NCBI RefSeq assembly: GCF_030646845.1
Contig: NZ_JAUSLE010000021.1
Location: forward strand, 62,001-126,000
From: Rhodoferax sp.
Lineage (GTDB): Bacteria > Pseudomonadota > Gammaproteobacteria > Burkholderiales > Burkholderiaceae_C
Reading direction: 5' to 3'
DNA: 64,000 bases
Below are positions 1 to 6,888 of the stretch, in pieces (position 1 is the first letter of the stretch; each line of letters starts with the position of its first letter). Below the pieces are notes generated by a model. The model saw nothing but the letters and a program-made list of their open reading frames with translations, was not told where the DNA came from and made no database searches. The position numbers were made by a program, and so were the translations under genes.

Positions 1-476
1 CCATGATCTGGTTTGCGCACTCACGCGGCCGGCCCTGGCTGCAGGTGGCTGATTTTGTGGCTCCGTGTGTGCCTACGGGGCTGGCGGCGGGGCGGGTGGG
101 CAATTTCATCAATGGTGAGTTGTGGGGTCGTTTGAGTAGCCCGGACCTGCCTTGGGGCATGGTGTTCCGGGATGCGGGGGACTTGCCGCGCCATCCGTCG
201 CAGGTGTATCAGTTCTTGCTGGAAGGTCTGCTTTTGTTCGTGCTGTTGTGGCTGTACGCGCGCAAGGAACGCAAGCAAGGCCAGGTGGCGGCGGCCTTTC
301 TGCTGGGCTATGGGGTGTTTCGCTTCATTGCAGAGTTCTTCCGTGAGCCCGATGCCCATCTCGGCATCCTTTCGCTGGGCATGAGCATGGGGCAATGGCT
401 GTGCGTGCCCATGATCGTGGGCGGCGTCGCACTGTGGTTCTGGGCGCGGGCGCGCCCCTCAACCAGACGCCAGTAG
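1..476 (+). CDS. lgt: Prolipoprotein diacylglyceryl transferase, 3' part
   Basis: C-terminal about 157 residues of Lgt, the inner-membrane enzyme that moves diacylglycerol from phosphatidylglycerol to the cysteine of prolipoproteins. The family signature around [14 protein letters not shown] lies near the start of the visible part, followed by a PSQVYQ-type segment and two hydrophobic helices ending in a basic tail. The gene is cut by the window edge; the frame is open from the first bases, so the start lies upstream. The stop is followed by about 125 bases before the malonate regulator, so it is probably a separate transcription unit. Confidence 0.93.
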   Translation, partial: MIWFAHSRGRPWLQVADFVAPCVPTGLAAGRVGNFINGELWGRLSSPDLPWGMVFRDAGDLPRHPSQVYQFLLEGLLLFVLLWLYARKERKQGQVAAAFLLGYGVFRFIAEFFREPDAHLGILSLGMSMGQWLCVPMIVGGVALWFWARARPSTRRQ

Positions 477-531
477 CGGCCCCGGGTTTGTACTGAGGGG
501 AAAATTCTTGCGTTTCCCAGTCCGGTTTTCC

Positions 532-549
532 ATAATTACCGGAAATTAT
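532..549. promoter_or_regulatory. Candidate operator palindrome upstream of the GntR gene
   Basis: An inverted repeat, ATAATT-ACCGGA-AATTAT, lies about 55 bases before the likely ATG of the GntR regulator. GntR/FadR-type repressors commonly bind AT-rich palindromes in their own promoters, so this could be the operator of the malonate operon. This is inference from position and symmetry only; the sequence does not match a site I can name. Confidence 0.3.
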
Positions 550-602
550 TGAAAATTACACGCACGCGATCCCGCCAGTTCACACGGAAAGCCAACTTCA
601 AC

Positions 603-1271
603 ATGCGCCTGGTCTATAACTCCCTGCACGATGAAGTCGCGGTGCTGCTGCGGGACCAGATCTTCGCCGGCACACTGGCGCCAGGCAGCTTCATTGACGA
701 AGCCGCGCTGTGCGCCAGCCTGAAAATCTCGCGCACACCGCTGCGCGAGGCGCTCAAGGTGCTCAGTGCCGAGGGCTTGGTGCGCCACGAGCCACGCCGC
801 GGCAGTTTCGTCAACGAGGTGACCGAGCAGGACCTGGATGAGATATTCCCCGTGATTGCCTTGCTGGAGGGCCGTTGTGCGTTCGAGGCCGCGCGCAACG
901 CCAGCGATGCCGACATCGCCGCACTGGACACACTGCACGAGCGCCTGGAGAAACATGCCAGGGCCCGGCGCATCAACGACTACTACGCCACCAACTTCGC
1001 CATTCACGAGGCCATCATCTCGCTGGCCAATAACCGCTGGCTGGCCCAGGTGATTGCCGACCTGCGCAAAATTCTCAAGCTCGCACGGTTGCAGCAGCTG
1101 CATGCGCCGGGTCGGCTGGAGCAAAGCCTGAGTGAGCATCTTGCCATCTATGCCGCCCTGCGGGCGCGCGACTGCGAAGTTGCCGACGCGGCGATGCGTA
1201 CCCACCTCACGCACCAGCGTGAGGCCCTGCGCGAACTTGCGCGTACCCAGAAAAGCAGGTTGCTGGCATGA
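603..1271 (+). CDS. GntR-family regulator (FCD domain), probable malonate regulator
   Basis: A 222-residue regulator. The N-terminal winged helix-turn-helix (about residues 8-70) contains SRTPLREALKVL and the typical wing GLVRHEPRRGSFV; the C-terminal helical FCD domain (about 80-215) has the His/Asp pattern of the FadR subfamily. I chose the ATG at 603 because a purine-rich GGAAAG precedes it; an upstream TTG at 549 would add 18 residues. The stop overlaps the next start in an ATGA, so it is translationally coupled to malonyl-CoA decarboxylase. In rhizobial mat operons a GntR regulator (MatR) controls malonate genes; the same role is inferred here. Confidence 0.85.
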   Translation: MRLVYNSLHDEVAVLLRDQIFAGTLAPGSFIDEAALCASLKISRTPLREALKVLSAEGLVRHEPRRGSFVNEVTEQDLDEIFPVIALLEGRCAFEAARNASDADIAALDTLHERLEKHARARRINDYYATNFAIHEAIISLANNRWLAQVIADLRKILKLARLQQLHAPGRLEQSLSEHLAIYAALRARDCEVADAAMRTHLTHQREALRELARTQKSRLLA

Positions 1272-2809
1272 ACACTTCTGACTGGATCAGCCGCAGCGTC
1301 TCCAGACTGCTGCCTGCCGCCGGATTGGGCAAGAAAATGGTTGTAGCCCCCGCCGATAATGCGGAGGTTGCTATTAAGACAATAGCATCTGCCACAGGCA
1401 TGACGGGGCAGGGGCTGCCTGCTGGCAATCTCGCGGCAGCCCCGGTCAGCACCAGCGCCCGTCCCGCCTTGCGATCTACCCGCGAGCGTCTGGCCGGCAC
1501 CTTGCGCCACAAGGAGGAAGCTCTGTCACCGCGGGTGCTGCGTCGCACGTTGACCGAGTTGCAGGCCGTGGTGGACAGCCATGTCAGCGAGGTGGAAGGC
1601 GGACGCCGTGCCCGGGCGGTAGCACAGTGGTACGCACGCGCCACGGTGGAGCGCCGGCGTGACATGTGGCTGCTGATGAGCGAGCAGTTCGTGGCAGATC
1701 CACAAATAGTGAAGCAGGCGCATGCCCAGTTCGCTGCATCCGTCGGCACCCCCGATGAAGCGGCGGCCGAAGTGCAGTACCGCCGCGCAACGGTGTCACC
1801 GCGCCGGCGTTTGCTGCAGCGCTTCAGCGCCTTTCCGGAAGGCATACGTTTCCTGGTGGACATGCGCGCCGAAATGCTGCCTTACCTCAAGTCCGACAAG
1901 CGCTTGCAGGCTCTGGATGTCGAGATGGAATACATGTTCTCCACCTGGTTTGACGTCGGTTTTCTGGACCTGCGTCGCATCAGCTGGGACTCACCCGCCT
2001 CGCTGATCGAGAAGCTCATCAAGTACGAGGCCGTGCACGACATTCGCGGCTGGAGCGATATGAAGAACCGGCTCGACTCCGACCGGCGCTGCTACGGTTT
2101 TTTCCATCCCCGACTGCCGGATGAGCCGCTGATCTTTGTGGAGGTGGCGCTGCTTCATGAACTGGCCCAGGGCATCACGCCACTGCTTGACGAGTCGGCG
2201 GCGGTGCAAGACCTCAGCAAAGCCACGACCGCGGTTTTCTACTCCATCAGCAACACCCAGCCCGGCCTGCGCGGCGTGAGTTTTGGCGACTCGCTGATCA
2301 AGCGCGTGGTCGAATCCCTCAAGGCCGAGTTCCCCCGCCTCAAGGTTTTTGCCACGCTGTCGCCGATCCCGGGCTTTCGCGCCTGGCTGGGCAAGAACGC
2401 CTCGGCCATGCTCGCCAGGCTTGATGACAAGGCCCGCGCCGAGCTCGGGCGCGCTATCGGCGTTGAGCCGGTCGCGGCGGCGCACCTGCTGGGCGCCGCC
2501 GACAAGGCACTGGAGCTCGACGCCAAGTCGCCCGTTCGTCATCTGCTGATGCAATGTGCCGCCCATTACCTGGGTCAGGAGTTCGCGGATGGCAAGCCGC
2601 TGGATGCCGTGGCGCGCTTTCATCTGGGCAACGGCGCGCGGATCGAGCGGCTGAACTGGGGCGGCGACCCGTCGGCCAAAGGTCTCAAGCAGTCTTACGG
2701 GATGATGGTTAATTACCTTTACGATCTCAAGCGGCTGGACAAATACCGGGCCCAGCTGGCGCAAAGCAAAATACCGGTTTCAGGGGACATTGATGACCTG
2801 AAATTGTGA
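1268..2809 (+). CDS. matA: Malonyl-CoA decarboxylase
   Basis: A 513-residue protein of the malonyl-CoA decarboxylase family, which converts malonyl-CoA to acetyl-CoA and CO2. The N-terminal helical region is followed from about residue 200 by the acetyltransferase-like catalytic domain; recognisable segments include HPRLPDEPLIFVEVALL near 280, FYSISNTQPGLRG near 325 and the late RFHLGNGARIERLNW with the family's conserved His. The gene overlaps the GntR gene by 4 bases. The first 60 residues are poorly conserved and contain one copy of the dispersed palindromic element (1344-1387), read in frame. With the downstream synthetase it forms a malonate-to-acetyl-CoA route. Confidence 0.93.
   Translation: MNTSDWISRSVSRLLPAAGLGKKMVVAPADNAEVAIKTIASATGMTGQGLPAGNLAAAPVSTSARPALRSTRERLAGTLRHKEEALSPRVLRRTLTELQAVVDSHVSEVEGGRRARAVAQWYARATVERRRDMWLLMSEQFVADPQIVKQAHAQFAASVGTPDEAAAEVQYRRATVSPRRRLLQRFSAFPEGIRFLVDMRAEMLPYLKSDKRLQALDVEMEYMFSTWFDVGFLDLRRISWDSPASLIEKLIKYEAVHDIRGWSDMKNRLDSDRRCYGFFHPRLPDEPLIFVEVALLHELAQGITPLLDESAAVQDLSKATTAVFYSISNTQPGLRGVSFGDSLIKRVVESLKAEFPRLKVFATLSPIPGFRAWLGKNASAMLARLDDKARAELGRAIGVEPVAAAHLLGAADKALELDAKSPVRHLLMQCAAHYLGQEFADGKPLDAVARFHLGNGARIERLNWGGDPSAKGLKQSYGMMVNYLYDLKRLDKYRAQLAQSKIPVSGDIDDLKL
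1344..1387 (+). repeat. Dispersed palindromic element, copy 1 (inside malonyl-CoA decarboxylase)
   Basis: Starts TAGCCCCCG and ends with a GCTAT...ATAGC inverted repeat. It is read in frame by the host gene and encodes residues close to APADNAEVAIKTIA in the variable N-terminal region. Confidence 0.75.
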
Positions 2810-2849
2810 CGGGCAGTTTTCGCATTTAGCAAAATAACAGGAGACAAAC

Positions 2850-3845
2850 ATGACTTTGACACACTCGATACACAACACCCGGCGCGACGTTTTGCGCCTT
2901 GCCGCCGCCGCCATCGCCAGCAGCCCGCTGCTGGGCCAGGCACAGTCGGCCTGGCCAGCCAAGCCGGTGACCGTGGTGGTTCCCTTCCCGGCGGGCGGCG
3001 GCACCGACGCGTTTGCCCGACCGCTGTCGGCGCAGTTCGCCAAATTGACGGGCAAGCAACTCATCATCGACAACCGGGGCGGCGCTGGCGGCACCGTGGG
3101 TGCCAGTATTGCCGCCAAGGCCCAGCCGGATGGCTACACGCTGTTTATGGGGGCGGTGCATCACGCCATCGCGCCTTCGATGTACCCCAGGCTGGACTAC
3201 GACCTCGAAAAAGACTTTGTGCCGCTGGCCCTGCTGGCCAACGTGCCGCAGGTGCTGGTAGTTAACCCCAGGTTGGTGCCGGGCGACTTCAAGGCGTTTC
3301 TGGCGCAGGTGCGCAAGAATCCGGGTCGCATGAACTACGGCTCGGCCGGCAGCGGCACCTCCCACCATCTGGCGGGGGAGCTGTTCAAGATGCAGACGCA
3401 AACGTTCATCACCCACATTCCCTATCGCGGCGCCGGCCCGGCTTTGAGCGATTTGATCGCGGGCAATGTGGACATGATGTTTGACGGCCTGGGCTCATCG
3501 GCTGCGCACATCAAGGGGGGTCGTATCAAGGCACTCATGGTGTCGGGCGCCAAGCGCAACCCGGCGTTCCCCGACGTGCCTTGCGCGGCCGAGCTCGGCT
3601 TGCCGGACTACACCGTTTCCACCTGGTATGGCCTGTGGGCGCCCAAAGGGACGCCGGCCGATGTGCAGGCCCGCATCGTGGAGGACATGCGCCGTGCCGC
3701 AGCCACGGACGAACTCAAAGCCAGCTGGGCCAGCAATGGCGCGGAGTTTGGCAACCTGACACCGCCGCAGTTTGGCAGTTTTGTCAGCGCTGAGATCAAG
3801 CGCTGGGCAACGGTGGTCAAGGCCTCTGGCGCCAAGCTGGACTGA
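2850..3845 (+). CDS. Bug-family periplasmic solute receptor (TctC-like)
   Basis: A 331-residue tripartite tricarboxylate transporter receptor of the Bug family, abundant in Burkholderiales. A twin-arginine-like leader (RRDVLRLAAAAIAS, residues 11-24) ends near AQSAWP. The mature protein opens with the family signature KPVTVVVPFPAGGGTD and shows the GGAGGTVGA and PDGYTL loops that hold a carboxylate ligand. It sits between malonyl-CoA decarboxylase and malonyl-CoA synthetase, so malonate or a related dicarboxylate is the likely ligand; that is inference from context. No TctA/TctB membrane partners are present in the window, a common state for Bug receptors. Confidence 0.88.
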   Translation: MTLTHSIHNTRRDVLRLAAAAIASSPLLGQAQSAWPAKPVTVVVPFPAGGGTDAFARPLSAQFAKLTGKQLIIDNRGGAGGTVGASIAAKAQPDGYTLFMGAVHHAIAPSMYPRLDYDLEKDFVPLALLANVPQVLVVNPRLVPGDFKAFLAQVRKNPGRMNYGSAGSGTSHHLAGELFKMQTQTFITHIPYRGAGPALSDLIAGNVDMMFDGLGSSAAHIKGGRIKALMVSGAKRNPAFPDVPCAAELGLPDYTVSTWYGLWAPKGTPADVQARIVEDMRRAAATDELKASWASNGAEFGNLTPPQFGSFVSAEIKRWATVVKASGAKLD

Positions 3846-3861
3846 GCGCGCCGGTTCAGCC

Positions 3862-4659
3862 ATGGGTGTGATCCAGTATGAGCAGCAGGCCGGTGTGGCG
3901 CGGGTCACCATCAGCTTCCCCGCCCGCTTCAATGCGATGTCGCGCATCATGTGGCGTGAGCTGCGCTCTGTCTTTGAGAGCGTGCAAAACAACACAGAGG
4001 TGCGCTGTGTCGTGATCGGCGGGGAGGGCGGTAATTTTTGTTCTGGCGGCGATATCTCTGAATACGCTGATTTCCGGTTTCAGGAGTCGACCCTGCGCGA
4101 CTTTCACGAGAACGATGTCTGGGGCGGTTTGAAGGCGATGCTGGCGTGCGATGTGCCCATTGTGGCGAAAATTGACGGCAACTGCATGGGGGCCGGGGTT
4201 GAGATTGCCAGTTGCTGCGATATCCGCCTGGCAGGCGTTGGCGCCCGGTTTGGCGCGCCCATTGCCCGGCTGGGCTTTCCGATGGCGCCGCGCGAGGCCG
4301 CATTGGTGGCGCGTGAAGTCGGCCTGGTCACGGCGCGCCAGATGCTGCTGGAAGCGGCGATCTTCAGCGCGACCGACATGAAGGCTGCCGGCTTCCTCAG
4401 CCGCGTGCTGGCGGACGATCAGCTGGGCGCCGAGGCACAGGCCACCGCATTGCGGATCGCGGGCCTGGCACCCCAGGCGGCCAGACTCAACAAGCAAACT
4501 CTTCGAGCACTAATTAGCCCTCTAGCCCCCGTCCATATTGCGCGGGATGCTATTGATGTAGTAGCAAGTGACATCGGCGAGGCCTATGGGTACGCTGACA
4601 GCGTCGAGCACCGGGAAGGTGTCCAGGCCTTTCTGGAAAAGAGAAAGCCCGCGTTCTAG
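3862..4659 (+). CDS. Enoyl-CoA hydratase/isomerase family protein
   Basis: A 265-residue crotonase-fold protein. The oxyanion-hole segments are visible: GNFCSGGDISEYADF and KIDGNCMGAGVEIASCCDIRLA, followed by the GAPIARLGFPMAP strand and the C-terminal EHREGVQAFLEKRKP. The ATG at 3862 starts directly in the fold; an open frame upstream overlaps the receptor gene and is not needed. The exact CoA substrate cannot be read from sequence; the place between the two malonate enzymes suggests a CoA ester linked to malonate use. Near the C-terminus it contains an in-frame copy of the dispersed palindromic element (4523-4566). Confidence 0.88.
   Translation: MGVIQYEQQAGVARVTISFPARFNAMSRIMWRELRSVFESVQNNTEVRCVVIGGEGGNFCSGGDISEYADFRFQESTLRDFHENDVWGGLKAMLACDVPIVAKIDGNCMGAGVEIASCCDIRLAGVGARFGAPIARLGFPMAPREAALVAREVGLVTARQMLLEAAIFSATDMKAAGFLSRVLADDQLGAEAQATALRIAGLAPQAARLNKQTLRALISPLAPVHIARDAIDVVASDIGEAYGYADSVEHREGVQAFLEKRKPAF
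4523..4566 (+). repeat. Dispersed palindromic element, copy 2 (inside enoyl-CoA hydratase gene)
   Basis: Starts TAGCCCCCGT and continues through ATATTGCGC to a degenerate GCTAT...TAGCA arm. Read in frame it encodes APVHIARDAIDVVA, just before the conserved YADSVEHREG segment. Confidence 0.85.
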
Positions 4660-4720
4660 CGCCCTGAGGCTCTTGCCTCCTATCCCCTCGAAATGACCCA
4701 CCCCAAGCCCTCATACTGAC

Positions 4721-6265
4721 ATGCGCACACAGAACACCTCCAGCCAAAGCAACGGCAATCTCTTCGCAGCACTTCGCGCTGCCTTTCCGCAGGATCTTGA
4801 CGCGGTAGCGGTTGAAACCGACAGCGGTCTGTTTTACTCCTGGCGCGACTTGGAGCGTGCCACCGCCATGATGGCGAACTTGCTCGATTCACTGGACCTG
4901 CCTGCAGGCTCCCGCATTGCCGTGCAAGTCGAAAAATCGGTCGAGGCCATGGTGCTGTATCTGGCGACCCTGCGTGCCGGCCTTGTATTTTTGCCACTCA
5001 ACACGGCGTATCAAAGTGCCGAGATCGAGTACTTCATCGGCAATGCCGAACCCGCCGTCGTGGTGTGCACGGCCAGGAATTTTGGCTGGGTCAGCAAGAT
5101 TGCGTTCAAGGCAGGCACGCAATGCGTGTTCACGCTCAATGATGACCGCACCGGTTCCCTGCTGGAGCGGGCCGCGCACTGTTCAGACCAGCACGTGGTG
5201 GCCCTCCGCCAGGCAGATGACCTGGCCGCCATTTTGTACACCAGCGGCACCACGGGCCGCTCCAAAGGCGCCATGCTGACCCACGGCAACATGCTGAGCA
5301 ACGCACTGGTGCTGAAAGACTACTGGGGCTGGCAGGCGGATGATGTGCTGATTCATGCGCTTCCGATCTTTCACGTGCACGGTCTCTTTGTGGCCATACA
5401 CGGGGCGCTGCTCAACGGCAGCAAGATGATCTGGTTGTCCAAATTCGACCCGAAGCTGGTGATCCAGAAGATGCCCGAGGCCACTGTGTTCATGGGCGTG
5501 CCCACGCTCTATGTGCGCCTGCTGGCGGAGCCCGGCTTGACCAGAGAGGCCGCGCGTCACATGCGGCTCTTTATTGCCGGGTCGGCACCCTTGCTGATCG
5601 AGACCTTCAATGAATGGCAGTCCAGAACCGGCCATACCATTCTGGAGCGTTACGGCATGAGCGAGACCGTGATGCTCACGTCCAACCCGTACGACCAGAG
5701 CCAAGGCGAACGCCGGGGTGGCACGGTGGGCTTCCCGCTGCCGGGTGTGAGTCTGCGGGTGCAGGATGAGGATGGGCGTCCCGTGCCAGTGGGAGAGATT
5801 GGCGGCATCCAGGTCAAGGGGCCCAATGTGTTCAAGGGCTACTGGCGTATGCCGGAAAAGACGGCTGAGGAATTCACCCCCGATGGCTACTTCAAAACGG
5901 GTGATGTGGGCAAAATCGACGAGTTGGGTTACGTGACGATCGTGGGCCGCAGCAAAGACCTCATCATCAGCGGCGGCTACAACGTTTATCCCGCCGAAAT
6001 CGAGGCCTGTATCAACGAGTTGCCGGGCGTGGCCGAGAGTGCCGTGGTTGGCATACCCCATGCGGATTTTGGCGAGGTGGGCGTCGCGGTTGTCACGCCG
6101 AAGCCGGGTGCCACCATTGACCCGGGCAAGATCATTGCCAGCCTGAAATCACAGCTGGCCAATTTCAAGGTGCCCAAGCAGTGTTTTGTGGTCGCTGCCT
6201 TGCCGCGTAACACCATGGGCAAGGTTCAGAAAAACATCCTGCGGGCGCAGTACGGCGCAGGTTGA
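4721..6265 (+). CDS. matB: Malonyl-CoA synthetase
   Basis: A 514-residue AMP-forming acyl-CoA ligase. The P-loop motif YTSGTTGRSKGAMLTHGN lies near residues 172-189; ERYGMSET (A5), the YFKTGDVG hinge region and the C-terminal lysine in PRNTMGKVQKN are all present, so the enzyme looks complete. The substrate assignment to malonate rests on similarity to MatB-type ligases and on its operon with malonyl-CoA decarboxylase. It would activate malonate to malonyl-CoA in the cytosol. Its stop is followed by a palindromic element and then the convergent stress-protein gene. Confidence 0.9.
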   Translation: MRTQNTSSQSNGNLFAALRAAFPQDLDAVAVETDSGLFYSWRDLERATAMMANLLDSLDLPAGSRIAVQVEKSVEAMVLYLATLRAGLVFLPLNTAYQSAEIEYFIGNAEPAVVVCTARNFGWVSKIAFKAGTQCVFTLNDDRTGSLLERAAHCSDQHVVALRQADDLAAILYTSGTTGRSKGAMLTHGNMLSNALVLKDYWGWQADDVLIHALPIFHVHGLFVAIHGALLNGSKMIWLSKFDPKLVIQKMPEATVFMGVPTLYVRLLAEPGLTREAARHMRLFIAGSAPLLIETFNEWQSRTGHTILERYGMSETVMLTSNPYDQSQGERRGGTVGFPLPGVSLRVQDEDGRPVPVGEIGGIQVKGPNVFKGYWRMPEKTAEEFTPDGYFKTGDVGKIDELGYVTIVGRSKDLIISGGYNVYPAEIEACINELPGVAESAVVGIPHADFGEVGVAVVTPKPGATIDPGKIIASLKSQLANFKVPKQCFVVAALPRNTMGKVQKNILRAQYGAG

Positions 6266-6271
6266 CTATTT

Positions 6272-6327
6272 GGCAGCTATGAAATTGCTATAGAAATCAT
6301 AGCTGCTGCCGCTTATTTTACGAGGGC
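6272..6327 (-). repeat. Dispersed palindromic element, copy 3, with hairpin between convergent genes
   Basis: The element is in reverse orientation: TGCTAT-AGAAATC-ATAGCT and then a degraded CGAGGGC end (6286-6327). A neighbouring arm makes a larger hairpin, CAGCTATGA (6274-6282) against TCATAGCTG (6297-6305). It sits between the converging stops of matB and the stress-protein gene and could act in transcript ending, but has no clear T-run. Confidence 0.65.
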
Positions 6328-6338
6328 GATGTGCCCAA

Positions 6339-6782
6339 TTAGCGTAGAACCAGAACCGGCACGTGGGAGTGCGTCAGCACCTGTTGGGTTTCGCTACCCA
6401 GCAACAGGCGTTTGATGCCACGGCGACCGTGGGATGCCATCACGATCAGGTCGCATTTGTGTTTTTTCGCGGCGGCAATGATTGCGTCCGACACCAGGTC
6501 TGACTTGACAGTCACGGCCTTGGTTTTGACGCCCTTCGCCAGAGCGGCTTTCTGGACTGCGTCGACGATGGCCTGTCCGTCCTCTGCCCATTGCTTCTCA
6601 ACCCGGCTGACCTCGGCCGCCTGCAAGGCCAAGCCTCCCTCAAAGTAGCTTTGCGGGTAACGCGGAATTACTTTCAGGGCCACCAACTCGGCCCCTGACA
6701 GCGCTGCCAGGCCAATCGCGCTGGCAACCGCTTTCTTGGACAAAGTGGAACCATCGGTGGCCACAAGAATTCTCTGATACAT
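6339..6782 (-). CDS. Universal stress protein, UspA family
   Basis: A 147-residue single-domain Usp protein. It begins MYQRILVATDGS and ends with the ATP-binding type motif MASHGRRGIKRLLLGSETQQVL, giving the G-2x-G-9x-G-S pattern of nucleotide-binding family members. The length is normal. It is divergent from ccoI and shares a 106-base intergenic region holding a good Fnr box centred at 6845.5. Measured for this strand, a -41.5 activation position predicts a transcript start near 6804, with a possible TAAGCT -10 box at 6812-6817, so anaerobic induction is likely. Confidence 0.92.
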   Translation of the reverse strand: MYQRILVATDGSTLSKKAVASAIGLAALSGAELVALKVIPRYPQSYFEGGLALQAAEVSRVEKQWAEDGQAIVDAVQKAALAKGVKTKAVTVKSDLVSDAIIAAAKKHKCDLIVMASHGRRGIKRLLLGSETQQVLTHSHVPVLVLR

Positions 6783-6838
6783 GAATTTGCTCCTGTTGAG
6801 TGAAGGCCTCTAGCTTACTCTGCTCACTCAGCGTTATC

Positions 6839-6852
6839 TTGATTGCCGTCAA
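6839..6852. promoter_or_regulatory. Fnr box between the universal stress protein gene and ccoI
   Basis: TTGAT-TGCC-GTCAA matches the Fnr consensus TTGAT-N4-ATCAA at 9 of 10 positions. Its spacing suits activation of the stress-protein gene on the minus strand. On the plus strand the same spacing would give an almost leaderless ccoI transcript. Confidence 0.8.
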
Positions 6853-6888
6853 GTAAACTGTGCGCATAGCCCGGCACCCTTGGACCTT

